From positions 2,259,345 through 2,323,344 of the forward strand of contig CAWFXD010000001.1 in assembly GCA_963819695.1 (NCBI GenBank): DNA of 64,000 bases, read 5' to 3'. Within the stretch, counting starts at the first letter, position 1; each line of letters starts with the position of its first letter. This DNA comes from DASZIT01 sp963819695 (GTDB lineage Bacteria > Actinomycetota > Acidimicrobiia > Acidimicrobiales > RAAP-2). Position numbers and translations under genes: made by a program. Shown in pieces: positions 37,401 through 46,559 of this stretch. The notes under the pieces were generated by a model, which was not told the DNA's origin, did not search any database, and saw only the letters and a program-made list of their open reading frames with translations.

Positions 37401-39026
37401 TCAGGTGCGTTCGGGAACCATGTCAATCGCGCCGCAGGGGCACTCCTGCGCGCAGATCCCGCATCCCTTGCAGAAGTCGTAGTCGAACTGGTAATGCGGC
37501 GACGAACCCAGCTTGATGACCGCGTTGTCCGGGCAGACTCCGTAGCAGTTGTCGCACTCGAAGCAGTTGCCACACGACAGGCAGCGGCGAGCCTCGAAGA
37601 GCGCATTCGATTCCGTGAGCCCCCCGACGACCTCCTCGAAGGTGTTCTGGCGCCGGGCCAGTTCGAGTTCGGGACGCCGGGTTCGAGGAGCATCGGAGTA
37701 GTACCAGGTATTGAGGCGATCGAAGGTGGCGAGACGGGGACGGTCGGCGTCGACCGGCGCCTCGGAGGGAGACGAACGCGTCGATGCTCCTCGCCGCCCG
37801 TTTCCCATGCCCGATGGCGACGGTCGCCGTCCGCTCTGACGGGACCACGTCGCCGCCGGCGAAGATGCCACTCCTGCCGGTCATCATGGTGGGAAGTACA
37901 TCGACGACGCCGGCGTCGAAGGCCACGCCCGGTGCCCGGTCAGGAGTGAGAGGTCGGTGTCCTGGCCGAGCGCCAGAACCAGGGAGTCCGAGTCCAGCTC
38001 TTCGAACTCGCCGGTCGGCTCCGGGAACCCCTCCTGGTTCAGCCGCATCTTCTCGACCACCATGCGGCCGTTCTCGAAACTGGTCAGCGTGGAGAGCCAG
38101 CGCATCGTCACGCCTTCGCTGATCGCCTCCTCGACTTGGTCCTGGTGGGCGGGCATTCGCTCCCGGTTGCGCCGGTAGACGACGACGGCATCGGTGGCAC
38201 CCAGACGACGCGCCGTGCGAGCCGCGTCGACGGCGGTATCCCCGCCCCCGTAGACCACCACCCGGCGTCCCAGCAATGGCGGATCGTCGTCGGCAACCTG
38301 GTGGAGGAAGGAGACGGCGTCGAGGACACGGGAGGAGTCGCCCGCCGGGATGTCTACTCTCCGCCCGATCTGGGCGCCGACGGCGAGGAAGACGGCATGG
38401 AAGCCTCCGTCCCGGCGCTCGCGCTCGATGTCGTGGACGATGTGGCCGGTCCGGGCGTCGACCCCCAGGGCCAGGATCCGGGCGATCTCCGCATCGAGAA
38501 CGGCTCGAGGGAGCCGGTAGGCGGGGATGCCGTAACGCATCATCCCGCCGAACGTCGGAGCCGAGTCGACCAGGCGGACCTGATGGCCGAGACGGCGCAG
38601 ATGGTAGGTGGCGCTGAGCCCGGCGGGTCCCGCGCCGACGACGAGGACCCGCTTCCCGGTGTCGGTCCCCGGCGGCGGCAACGACCATCCGCGCTGGATG
38701 GCCAGGTCGCCGAGGAACCGCTCGACAGAGTTGATCCCGACCGCCTCGTCGAGCTGGGCGCGATTGCAAGCCGTCTCGCACGGGTGGTAGCAGATGCGGC
38801 CCATCACCGCCGGAAACGGGTTCTGTTCGACGAGCCGGTCCCAGGCCGCCCGGTAGTCACCGGGCTCGGCCCGGTAGAGCCAGCTCTGGATGTCCTCGCC
38901 CGCCGGGCAGGCGTCATTGCAGGGCGGGAGCCGGTCTACGTATACCGGTCGTTCGACCCGCCACGAACCGGTGCGGTTGGCGTGACTCGAGCCGACGTCC
39001 AGGGTGATGGCGAACGGGAGATCCAT
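37401..39026 (-). CDS. GltD-like NADPH oxidoreductase fused to a 2[4Fe-4S] ferredoxin, POR-associated (two frameshifts)
   Basis: The N-terminal part is a glutamate-synthase-small-subunit-type flavoprotein: CNDACPAGEDIQSWLYRAEPGDY, GRICYHPCETACNRAQLDE (Fe-S Cys), VLVVGAGPAGLSATYHLRRLGH (FAD), GGGDTAVDAARTARRLGA (NADPH) and FAGGDVVPSERTATVAIGHGKRAA. The C-terminal ~65 residues carry two 4Fe-4S motifs: CLSCGNCFECDNCYGVCP and CKGCGICAQECPCGAI, like PorD. The frame breaks near 37940 and 37772; the pieces join without loss. The ATG overlaps the porB stop (TGATG). It probably shuttles electrons between POR ferredoxin and NADP(H). Confidence 0.85.
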
Positions 39027-40054
39027 CACCGGCCTCCCTCCGTCGGGTCCATCGCGCCGGCATTCGGGCCGAGGAGGCCGTAGTCGGCGATGTTCCGATC
39101 GGCGATGGCCTGGATGCGGTCGATGATGTCGCGGCGGGGGTGCTCGCCGAACAGGTGGGCGTACCGGCGTTGGATGGACAGATAGGACTCGACCGGTGTC
39201 CGGTTGCGGATCCTCGACACCGACGTGACCTTGCCGTGCTCGGCTTCGTACACGGGGAACAGCCCGGTCTCCGCGGCCAGCCGGGCCACCCGGATGGTGT
39301 CGTTCGGCGCCGAGCCCCATCCGAGGGGGCAGGGCACCAGGATGTGCAGGTAGCGGGCGCCATGCACCTCCATGGCCCGCTCGACCTTCTTCTCGAGATC
39401 GTGCAGGTCAGCCACCGTCGCGGTCGCCACGTACGGGATGTCGTGAGCCATGGCCAGCCGGGGCAGGTCCTTCCCCTGTCCGAAGACGTTGCCCGGCTCG
39501 GGGCCCACCGATTCGGTGGTGGCGGTCCGGGCCGCCGGGGGGGTCGCCCCCGAGCGTTGAACGCCGGTGTTCATGTACGCCTCATTGTCGTAGCAGATGA
39601 AGAGCACGTCGTCGTTGCGTTCGAACATCCCCGAGAGGCACCCGAAGCCGATATCGACCGTCCCGCCGTCCCCGGCCTGAGCGACCACCCGGACATCGCT
39701 GGAACCCTTCACCTTCATCGCCGCCGCCACCCCGGTGGCCACCGCCGGAGCGTTCCCGAACAGCGAGTGCAGCCAGGCAATCCGCCAGGACGTCTCCGGG
39801 TAGGGGGTGGAGAACACCTCGAGGCAACCGGTGGCGTTGACGGCCACCAGCCGGCCCCCGGTGGCGCGCATCGCCGCGTCGAGGGCGTAGCGGGCCCCGA
39901 GGGCCTCGCCGCATCCCTGGCACGCCCGATGGCCCGAGTCGAGCGAGTTGAACCGGTCCCGGCTGGACTGGACGGTCCGATCGTCGTCATCGAGGAGGCG
40001 GTTGCCGACGGCAAAGCTCCCCACCTGGTAGAAGCGGACGGGTTGTCCGGTCAT
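39026..40054 (-). CDS. porB: Pyruvate:ferredoxin oxidoreductase beta subunit
   Basis: The TPP-binding subunit of POR, which oxidises pyruvate to acetyl-CoA and CO2, reducing ferredoxin. The 342 residues have GHRACQGCGEALGARYALDA, VNATGCLEVFSTPYPETSW, AQAGDGGTVDIGFGCLSG (the GDG of the TPP motif), YDNEAYMNTGVQRSGATP and HILVPCPLGWG, with cluster cysteines in the CQGC motif and later. It is third in the order porG, porA, porB, fusion oxidoreductase, all on the minus strand with short or overlapping junctions. The PYPETSW and VFSTPYP motifs favour pyruvate over 2-oxoglutarate. Confidence 0.95.
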   Translation of the reverse strand: MTGQPVRFYQVGSFAVGNRLLDDDDRTVQSSRDRFNSLDSGHRACQGCGEALGARYALDAAMRATGGRLVAVNATGCLEVFSTPYPETSWRIAWLHSLFGNAPAVATGVAAAMKVKGSSDVRVVAQAGDGGTVDIGFGCLSGMFERNDDVLFICYDNEAYMNTGVQRSGATPPAARTATTESVGPEPGNVFGQGKDLPRLAMAHDIPYVATATVADLHDLEKKVERAMEVHGARYLHILVPCPLGWGSAPNDTIRVARLAAETGLFPVYEAEHGKVTSVSRIRNRTPVESYLSIQRRYAHLFGEHPRRDIIDRIQAIADRNIADYGLLGPNAGAMDPTEGGR

Positions 40055-40063
40055 GGCGTCTCC

Positions 40064-41317
40064 TCAGCCGATCCGGGACGCCACGGTCCCGATGTCGCGC
40101 AGGACGTTCTCCGCCGAGGGACCCGAGCGTCGCCTGGCGGACATCCGGGCCCGCTCCCGATCCACGATCCCGTGGTCGAGGTCGAGGAAGGTGAGGCGGT
40201 CGAGCTGGTCCCCGCCCGCCGCCACCAGCAACTCCTCGAGCGAGCGTTGGGTGATGGGTCGTCCGCCGAGTCCGGCGACCACCGTTCGCAGCGAGCCGCC
40301 GGTGTCATGGGTCGCCATGGCCACATCGGTCGAGAGCACGCCACCAAAGCCAACGCTGAACGCCTTCTCGACCACGACCACCTGACGGGCGCCGGAGAGT
40401 GCATCCCGCACCGCCTGGAGGGGAAACGGCCGGAACGACGTGATACCGAGCACGCCCACCCGTTGGCCGGCGTCCCGGCGGGCGTCCACCGCGTCCTTGA
40501 TGGTCCCGAGCACCGACCCGAGGGCGACCACGACGGTCTCCGCGTCTTCGGTCCGGTAGGCACGGACCAGGCCGCCGCTGTGGCGGCCGAAGGTCTCGGC
40601 GAACGCCTCGGCCAGGGCGGGGATCCGATCGAGGGCATCGAGCTGGCGGAGGTGGGCGAGGTAGCGGACCTCTTCGAAGGCTTCGGGGCCGACCATGGCA
40701 CCGATCGACACCGGATCGTCGGGATCGAGAACCTGACGGGGTTGATAGGGCGGGAGAAAGCCGTCGACCGCGCCCTGTTCGGGTACGTCCACCCTTTCGA
40801 CCGCGTGGGTGAGGATGAAACCGTCCATGCACACCATGACCGGGACGGAAAGCTCCTCGGCGAGGCGGAAGGCCTGGACATGGAGGTCAGCGGCCTCCTG
40901 ATTGGTTTCGGCGAAGAGCTGGATCCATCCCGAATCCCGAACCGCCATGGCGTCACTGTGGTCGTTCCAGATGTTGATCGGAGCCCCGATGGCCCGGTTG
41001 GCCAGGGTCATCACGATGGGAAGGCCAAGGCCGGCGGCGTTGTAGACCGCCTCGATCATGAAGAGCAACCCCTGGCTGGCGGTAGCGGTGTAGGCCCGGG
41101 CTCCCGCCGCCGAGGCGCCGATGGAGACGGACATCGCCGCGAACTCCGACTCGACGTTGATGAACTCGCACGGGGACAGGGTCCCGGCCTTCACGCTGGC
41201 GCCGATGGCCTCGATGATGTGGGTCTGGGGCGAGATCGGGTAGGCGCACACGACCTCCGGCCGGCAGAGTGCCACCGTCTCGGCGACGGCTCGGGAGCCC
41301 TCAATCTGCCGCAGCAC
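40064..41317 (-). CDS. porA: Pyruvate:ferredoxin oxidoreductase alpha subunit
   Basis: A 417-residue subunit with the pyrimidine-binding fold of the TPP site: RQIEGSRAVAETVALCRPEVVCAYPISPQTHI, FINVESEFAAMSVSIGASAAGARAYTATASQGLLFM, and GLPIVMTLANRAIGAPINIWNDHSD. The C-terminal domain contains VVVALGSVLGTIKDAVDA and VGVLGITSFRPFP. The start is a GTG at 41317 inside the 3' end of porG, placed exactly before the conserved IEGSRAV; any earlier start would run far into porG in another frame. Ten bases separate it from porB. Confidence 0.94.
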   Translation of the reverse strand: MLRQIEGSRAVAETVALCRPEVVCAYPISPQTHIIEAIGASVKAGTLSPCEFINVESEFAAMSVSIGASAAGARAYTATASQGLLFMIEAVYNAAGLGLPIVMTLANRAIGAPINIWNDHSDAMAVRDSGWIQLFAETNQEAADLHVQAFRLAEELSVPVMVCMDGFILTHAVERVDVPEQGAVDGFLPPYQPRQVLDPDDPVSIGAMVGPEAFEEVRYLAHLRQLDALDRIPALAEAFAETFGRHSGGLVRAYRTEDAETVVVALGSVLGTIKDAVDARRDAGQRVGVLGITSFRPFPLQAVRDALSGARQVVVVEKAFSVGFGGVLSTDVAMATHDTGGSLRTVVAGLGGRPITQRSLEELLVAAGGDQLDRLTFLDLDHGIVDRERARMSARRRSGPSAENVLRDIGTVASRIG

Positions 41318-41891
41318 GGGCCAACTCCTCTCCAACCCGGGTGACGAACCGGTATCCGGCAGCCGCGGCGGCGGCGTTGCGCTCGCCGACGGTGCCCCCG
41401 AAGCGATCGCGGACCGCCACATCGAGGGCTTCGAGGGTGATCTCACCGGTGAGCGCCGCGAAGGCTCCGAGCAGCGCGACATTGGGAAGCGGACGGCCGA
41501 GCTCCTCGAGGGCCAGCTCGGTCGCCGGGCAGGCGAGTGTGCGTTTACGGTCGAACCGGCCGACGAACTCGCCCAGACCGAGGTCGTCGAAGGTGCGGGC
41601 GGTATTGACGAGGACATAGCCGCCCGGACCCAGCCCGGCGAAGAGATCGACCTGGTGGATCAAGGTGGCGTCCTGGACGATGACCGCGTCGGCCTCGATC
41701 ACCGGCTCCCGGGTACGGATCGGGTGGTCGTCCAACCGGCAGAAGGAGACCACCGGCGCACCCATGCGCTCGGAACCGAAGCTCGGAAACGCCTGCGCGT
41801 GGCGGCCCTCGCCGAAGGCGGCGACCGACAGAATCTCCGCCGCGCTCACGACGCCCTGGCCGCCCCGACCGTGGATCCGAACCTGGAACAT
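41301..41891 (-). CDS. porG: Pyruvate:ferredoxin oxidoreductase gamma subunit
   Basis: The 196-residue gamma subunit begins FQVRIHGRGGQGVVSAAEIL, followed by FGEGRHAQAFPSFGSERMGAPVVSFCRL and LPNVALLGAFAALTGEI. It contributes to CoA binding in multi-subunit 2-oxoacid oxidoreductases. It is first in the four-gene operon, and its end overlaps the porA start by 17 bases. I chose ATG 41891, two residues before the FQVRIHGRGGQG core. Confidence 0.94.
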   Translation of the reverse strand: MFQVRIHGRGGQGVVSAAEILSVAAFGEGRHAQAFPSFGSERMGAPVVSFCRLDDHPIRTREPVIEADAVIVQDATLIHQVDLFAGLGPGGYVLVNTARTFDDLGLGEFVGRFDRKRTLACPATELALEELGRPLPNVALLGAFAALTGEITLEALDVAVRDRFGGTVGERNAAAAAAGYRFVTRVGEELARAAAD

Positions 41892-41910
41892 GCCCTCTCC
41901 CGAGACCCCT

Positions 41911-42924
41911 CTAGCTCCCGGGGGCGGCACCGACGATGGCCGCCAGGTCGACGAGTCGGCTGGCGTAACCCGACTCGTTGTCGTACCAGCCCAGTACCTT
42001 CACCAGATGCCCGTGGGCCATGGTGAGCTCCGAATCGAACACGCATGACGCCGGCGACCCCAGGATGTCGCCGGAGACCAGCGGTTCCTCCGAGTACTCG
42101 AGCAGTCCGACCAGACGTCCTGAGCCGGCCGCCGCCCGGTAGGCGTCTTGGATCTCGCTGACACTCGGAGTCGCCCGCACATTGGCCACCAGATCGGTGA
42201 CCGACCCGTCGGGCACCGGCACCCGGAGGGCCAGGCCGTCGAGATTTCCGGCCAGACTCGGAAGCACGAGCCCGGTGGCTCGGGCGGCACCGGTCGTGGT
42301 CGGGATGATGTTGACCGCCGCAGCCCGCGAGCGTCGGGGGTCCTTGTGCAGCCCATCGACCAGACTCTGGTCGCCGGTGTAGGCGTGCACGGTGGTCATG
42401 AACCCGTCCTCGATGCCGAAGTTGTCATCGAGGACCTTGGCCAGAACCGCCAGGCAGTTGGTGGTGCAGGAGGCATTCGAGATGACGAAGTCGCGGGCCG
42501 GATCGAAGTCCTCTTCGTTCACCCCCACCACCAGCGTGGTGTCGGCATCCTTGGAGGGGGCGGAGATCACCACCCGGGTTGCGCCGGCATCGATATGAGC
42601 CGACGCCTTCTCCCGGCTGGTATTCCGCCCGGTCGACTCGATGACGACGTCGATGCCCAACTCGCCCCAGGGGAGGGCCTTCGGCTCCGGTTCGGCCAGT
42701 ATCGTGATCCGCTGAGCGCCAACCAGCAAGGTTTCGCCTTCGGCCCGAACTTCCTCGGGAAAGACGCCGTGGACCGAATCCCGTGCCAACAGCCGGGCCA
42801 GCGCCGCCGGGGAACCCAGGTCGTTGATGGCCACGATCTCGATCTGGCGGCGAGAACCCAGGGCTGCCCGCAAAAAGGCGCGCCCCGTCCTCCCGAAGCC
42901 ATTTACCGCCACTCGCACCGTCAT
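41911..42924 (-). CDS. gap: Glyceraldehyde-3-phosphate dehydrogenase
   Basis: The glycolytic, NAD-dependent oxidative phosphorylation of glyceraldehyde-3-P. The 337 residues show AVNGFGRTGRAFLRA (Rossmann), KALPWGELGIDVVIESTGRN, the catalytic SNASCTTNCLAVLAKVL, MTTVHAYTGDQSLVDG, RAAAVNIIPTTTGAARATGLVLP and the closing WYDNESGYASRLVDL. The ATG at 42924 begins MTVRVAVNGFGR. It lies 19 bases upstream of porG on the same strand and may share that transcript. Its substrate is the other product of phosphoketolase. Confidence 0.96.
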   Translation of the reverse strand: MTVRVAVNGFGRTGRAFLRAALGSRRQIEIVAINDLGSPAALARLLARDSVHGVFPEEVRAEGETLLVGAQRITILAEPEPKALPWGELGIDVVIESTGRNTSREKASAHIDAGATRVVISAPSKDADTTLVVGVNEEDFDPARDFVISNASCTTNCLAVLAKVLDDNFGIEDGFMTTVHAYTGDQSLVDGLHKDPRRSRAAAVNIIPTTTGAARATGLVLPSLAGNLDGLALRVPVPDGSVTDLVANVRATPSVSEIQDAYRAAAGSGRLVGLLEYSEEPLVSGDILGSPASCVFDSELTMAHGHLVKVLGWYDNESGYASRLVDLAAIVGAAPGS

Positions 42925-43091
42925 GACTGCCTCCCAGCTCACGTGACTGACCAACAACTTCCATGGTGCGGCCGAAGGCGACGGTGAGGTAGGGCCGAAC
43001 GTCCCATTGGTGGAATCGGGTGATTCAGGCATCGAAATCCGGCAATCGGGCTCGGGCGCCGGGACTCGGCTCGGTCGATACGCTGCCGGGG

Positions 43092-44084
43092 GTGAGGACC
43101 GAACAGCTGACGACGCCGGCTCTGGTCGTTCAACGCCACCGGCTCGACGCCAACCTGTCCGTCATGGCCGAGGCGCTGCCCGGGCCACGTCTCCGTCCCC
43201 ATGTCAAAGCCCACAAATGCACCAGGCTGGCCACCCATCAGGCCCGAATGGGTCACCGGGGGTTCACCTGCGCCACCATGGCCGAGATGGAGGGCATGGC
43301 CCGGGCCGGGTTGGGCGACGACCTGTTGCTGGCCAATGAAGTGGTCGATGCCACCCGTCTCGGCGTCCTGGTCCGGAACGGGAGCCGGGTGACCATGGCG
43401 GTCGACTCCGAGGGGACGATCGACGCCGCGGTGGCGGCGAAGGTTCCCGAAGTGCTGATCGACGTCAATGTCGGCCTGCCCCGCTGCGGCTGCCGACCCG
43501 AGGATGCCGGGAGCTTGGCCGACCAGGCCCGCCATCGGGGCTTGGAGGTCCGAGGCGTCATGGGCTACGAAGGCCACATCGTCGGGCTCGAGCCGAGGAC
43601 GACACGCACGGAGATGTTGGAGATCTCGATGGGGCTCCTCATGAGCGCCCACCAAGCCGTCGGAGGTGAGATCATCTCCGCCGGCGGGACCGGAACCTAC
43701 GACATCAACCATTGGGCGACGGAAATCCAGGCAGGTTCCTACGCCCTCATGGACACCGCCTACGGCAAGCTCGGCCTCCCCTTCGAGCAGGCCCTTTCGG
43801 TGTTGGCGACGGTGATCTCGGTGTCCCGCGAATGGGCGGTCGCCGACTGCGGTCTCAAGGCGCTGGGGATGGACCACGGGAATCCGTCAATCGACGGGGG
43901 CACGGTGATGTTCTGCTCCGATGAGCATGTGACGTTCGCGCCGGACCAGCCGGTGCGGGTCGGTGACCGCATCAACGTGATACCTGCGCACGTCGATCCG
44001 ACGGTGGCGTATCACGACTACCTTCACGTGGTCGACGGTGACGACGTGATGGAGAGCTGGCCGGTGGACCTCCGCGGCTGGTGA
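43092..44084 (+). CDS. D-threonine aldolase / D-serine dehydratase-like PLP enzyme (alanine racemase fold)
   Basis: A fold-type III PLP enzyme of 330 residues. It begins VRTEQLTTPALVVQRHRLDAN and has the PLP-lysine motif LRPHVKAHKCTRLATHQ, then GFTCATMAEMEGMARAG, VLIDVNVGLPRCGCRPED, ISAGGTGTYDINHWATEIQAGSYALMD and a metal-binding C-terminal region (VIPAHVDPTVAYHDYLHVV) with the His typical of D-threonine aldolases and D-serine dehydratases. The GTG at 43092 is preferred since the conserved core starts there; an ATG at 43020 is in frame. It is divergent from gap. The exact amino-acid substrate is open. Confidence 0.85.
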   Translation: MRTEQLTTPALVVQRHRLDANLSVMAEALPGPRLRPHVKAHKCTRLATHQARMGHRGFTCATMAEMEGMARAGLGDDLLLANEVVDATRLGVLVRNGSRVTMAVDSEGTIDAAVAAKVPEVLIDVNVGLPRCGCRPEDAGSLADQARHRGLEVRGVMGYEGHIVGLEPRTTRTEMLEISMGLLMSAHQAVGGEIISAGGTGTYDINHWATEIQAGSYALMDTAYGKLGLPFEQALSVLATVISVSREWAVADCGLKALGMDHGNPSIDGGTVMFCSDEHVTFAPDQPVRVGDRINVIPAHVDPTVAYHDYLHVVDGDDVMESWPVDLRGW

Positions 44085-44111
44085 GCCCTGAGGGCTCGAT
44101 CACATCGGCGC

Positions 44112-45614
44112 CTATACGGCATCCGACAGGGGTTGCCGGACGATCGCGGGTATTGGCGATCGACCTTCGTCAAAGGCACCCGCGGCCGGGGGCACGGGGA
44201 CCGTGGCCGATAGCAATTCGGGTCCGCCGAACTCATTGTCCAGGTCCTCGAGCGTCTGGCGGGCCGGCTCGGGGAGGATTCGCGTCAAGGCGAAACCCAG
44301 GATGGCGGCAACGCCCGCGATGGTGAGCATGCCCCGAAGCCCGTAGTCCTTCTGGAGCTGAGGCACCAAGAAGACACCGAGGAATGCCCCCAACTTCCCG
44401 ATCCCCGCGGCGATGCCATGGCCGGTGGTGCGCATGCTCACCGGGAACACCTCGGAAGGCAGGACGAATGTCGTCATATTGGGCCCGAACTCGACGAAGA
44501 AGTAGCTGAGCCCGAAGATGGCGAGGAAGGGCACCACCATGGTGGTGAGGTGGGCAAATCCAGCCAGGGTCAGGAACGCCGCGGCCATGACGCCAAATCC
44601 GATGAACTGAAGTCGGCGATGCCCGATCCGGTCCATGGTCATCACCGCGACGATGTAGCCGGGTACGGCGAACACAACGAACATTCCCAGCGTCCACAGG
44701 AGTTTCGCCTCCAATGACGCGGTGGAGTCGACCTGCTTCAGGATCGCCGGCAAGGAGAGGGTGTTGCCGTAGTAGGCGTAGTCGAAGAGAAACCAGGAGC
44801 CAGCCGTTCCCAGCAGAAGGAGCAGCATCCTGCGGTTCCGGAGAAATTGACCGAGTCCCAATCGCTGGGTCGCCTGGACCGCGCCCGCGGTGGCGTCAAC
44901 CACGCCGTCGGAATAGGCGGCGAGGTCCTGGTTGGCCTGGTCGTTCTGCCCCTGAACCTGGGCCCTGAACCTCGGAGACTCGGGCATCTTGGTCCGCAGG
45001 TATATGACGGCGGCGGCAGGGATGGCACCGAATCCGAGCATGAGTCGCCAGGTCAACCCGTGCCCGATTCCGGAAGACAAGAGCATGAGCCCGACCAGCG
45101 GTCCGACGATGAGGCCGAGTGCCTGCATGGAAAAGACCATCCCAACCAGTCGACCGCGATCCCGTCGATTGGAGTACTCGCTCATCAGCACCGCGGAAAC
45201 CGGATAGTCGCCGCCAATACCGAGCCCCAGGACGAAACGGGCGATGACCAGCCAGATGAAACTGGGAGCGAAGGCGGAGAAGAGCGCGCCGGTCATCATG
45301 ATGACGGCCACGCCGGTGTATACCCATTTTCGGCCGAGTACGTCAGCGATCCGCCCAAAGATGATGGCTCCGAAGAATGCGCCCAATATGGCGGAGCCGG
45401 TCACCCAGCTTGTCTCGATGGTGCTCAGATGCCACTGGACGGCGACGATGGTGGATACGGTGCTGATGACGAACAGGTCATAGGAATCCGTGAAGAACCC
45501 AACCCCCGAAACCAGAACTGTCCGTCGATGGAATTTGCTCCTCGGGGCTTCGTTGAGGAGGTCACTCACCGAATGTGAGCCACCCAGCGGTGCCACTTCA
45601 CCGATTTCCGCCAT
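44112..45614 (-). CDS. MFS transporter of the phosphate:H+ symporter type
   Basis: An inner-membrane protein of about 500 residues with twelve predicted helices. The family signature GLGIGGDYPVSAVLMSEYSNRRDRG, with GGDYP, is characteristic of the PHS group (Pho84-like), and FFTDSYDLFVISTVSTIV is its helix-1 motif. The large loop between helices 6 and 7 and the C-terminal tail are cytoplasmic. ATG 45614 begins MAEIGEV; ATGs at 45629 and 45674 are alternatives, but the latter runs over a repeated CCCCACTTTTG element and is less likely. Divergence from phoU across a PHO box strongly supports phosphate as substrate. Confidence 0.87.
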   Translation of the reverse strand: MAEIGEVAPLGGSHSVSDLLNEAPRSKFHRRTVLVSGVGFFTDSYDLFVISTVSTIVAVQWHLSTIETSWVTGSAILGAFFGAIIFGRIADVLGRKWVYTGVAVIMMTGALFSAFAPSFIWLVIARFVLGLGIGGDYPVSAVLMSEYSNRRDRGRLVGMVFSMQALGLIVGPLVGLMLLSSGIGHGLTWRLMLGFGAIPAAAVIYLRTKMPESPRFRAQVQGQNDQANQDLAAYSDGVVDATAGAVQATQRLGLGQFLRNRRMLLLLLGTAGSWFLFDYAYYGNTLSLPAILKQVDSTASLEAKLLWTLGMFVVFAVPGYIVAVMTMDRIGHRRLQFIGFGVMAAAFLTLAGFAHLTTMVVPFLAIFGLSYFFVEFGPNMTTFVLPSEVFPVSMRTTGHGIAAGIGKLGAFLGVFLVPQLQKDYGLRGMLTIAGVAAILGFALTRILPEPARQTLEDLDNEFGGPELLSATVPVPPAAGAFDEGRSPIPAIVRQPLSDAV

Positions 45615-45648
45615 CAAGCCAGATGACATCCGCAAATTCCTTCCCCGC

Positions 45649-45679
45649 CCCCACTTTTGGCGCCTCGTCCCCACTTTTG
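45649..45679. repeat. Direct repeat CCCCACTTTTG, two copies 20 nt apart
   Basis: CCCCACTTTTG occurs at 45649-45659 and 45669-45679, spaced by two helical turns, in the spacer between the transporter start and the PHO box. It could be an operator for a second regulator or part of the transporter 5' region. Function unknown. Confidence 0.45.
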
Positions 45680-45709
45680 CACCCCAAGGTGGACGCCAGG
45701 AATTCTTTA

Positions 45710-45753
45710 GGTGAACGTAAGGTGAACGAATCGAAAACTTCAGGTAAACGTTG
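45710..45753. promoter_or_regulatory. PHO box: four 11-nt direct repeat units
   Basis: Four consecutive 11-mers start at 45710, 45721, 45732 and 45743: GGTGAACGTAA, GGTGAACGAAT, CGAAAACTTCA, GGTAAACGTTG. On the minus strand the core reads GTTCACC, the known actinobacterial PhoP direct-repeat unit with 11-nt periodicity. The third unit is degenerate. The block ends 4 nt before a -10 element for phoU and lies between phoU and the divergent phosphate-type transporter. Regulation by a PhoP-type protein under phosphate limitation is inferred. Confidence 0.75.
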
Positions 45754-45757
45754 TGGG

Positions 45758-45763
45758 TAACCT
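45758..45763 (+). promoter_or_regulatory. -10 element of a leaderless phoU promoter
   Basis: TAACCT lies directly after the PHO box and 9 nt before the phoU ATG. Confidence 0.5.
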
Positions 45764-45772
45764 CTGGTTGCC

Positions 45773-46411
45773 ATGAGCTCTACCGGAATCGGCATCGAAG
45801 CCATCGACCGTAAGGTAATTCAGCTGTTTGCCCTGGTCTCAGAGGCACTGGCCCAAGCCACCCATGCCCTGCTGGGCGGTGATCCGCTCCTCGGCCAGGC
45901 GGTCGTCGATGGCGACCAGGCTGTGGACGACCTCACGGCCGAGGTGGAGCTCCTGGTCTGGAACGAGCTGCACGACCGGCACTGCGAAGGTGACGAGCTT
46001 CGCTACCTGGTGGCCATGCTCTTGATCATCCCCGAGTTGGAACGCAGTGCCGATTTGGCTGAACACATAGCCCAACGGGCAGTCGACCATCTGGGATCAG
46101 ACATGAGCGCTCGCAGCCGAGGCATCGTCCAACTCATGACCGAGGTTGCCAACGAGATGTGGCAGGAGGCGGCGGACGCCTTCGGCCGGCGGAGTCGGAT
46201 CAGTGAGCGACTGGTGGAGGCGGACGACGAGATGGACATCTTCCATGACGACTTGACTCGCGAAGTGGCCAGGGAGGAAATGCCGGCGGCCATCGCCGCC
46301 CAGGTCACCTTGTTAGCCCGGTTCTACGAACGGCTCGGCGACCATGCCGTCAATCTCGCCCGCCGAATCGAGCTCCTGGCCGACAGCAGCTCTCACCCTG
46401 ACGACCAATAG
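45773..46411 (+). CDS. phoU: Phosphate signalling protein PhoU
   Basis: A cytosolic, all-helical protein of 212 residues with two PhoU three-helix bundles. Visible family motifs are VVDGDQAVDDLTAEVE and LLIIPELERSADLAEHIA in the first bundle, and LVEADDEMDIFHDDL and ARFYERLGDHAVNLARRIE in the second, with the acidic E-x(3)-D residues that bind metal. PhoU restrains phosphate uptake and PhoR signalling. It faces a phosphate-type transporter across a PHO box, so it is probably induced when phosphate is scarce. Confidence 0.93.
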   Translation: MSSTGIGIEAIDRKVIQLFALVSEALAQATHALLGGDPLLGQAVVDGDQAVDDLTAEVELLVWNELHDRHCEGDELRYLVAMLLIIPELERSADLAEHIAQRAVDHLGSDMSARSRGIVQLMTEVANEMWQEAADAFGRRSRISERLVEADDEMDIFHDDLTREVAREEMPAAIAAQVTLLARFYERLGDHAVNLARRIELLADSSSHPDDQ

Positions 46412-46559
46412 GAGCCACCCCGAACACCTTCACCTCTGGGTAGCCGGGAGGCCGGCGGCCGGCCGGCGGTGGGTGGGCTCAGACCTTCCGTCCGATGCCG
46501 TCGGGTCCGGGCGGCATAGTATCCACAATGACTTGTCAGAGTTCTGGAGGGGAGCGCGG

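Noticed and set aside
39140..41344. Plus-strand open frame of over 700 codons opposite porB and porA
   Set aside because: Antisense shadow of two clear POR subunits.
44024..45578. Several plus-strand open frames opposite the MFS transporter
   Set aside because: Antisense of a clear twelve-helix transporter; no ribosome sites or motifs.
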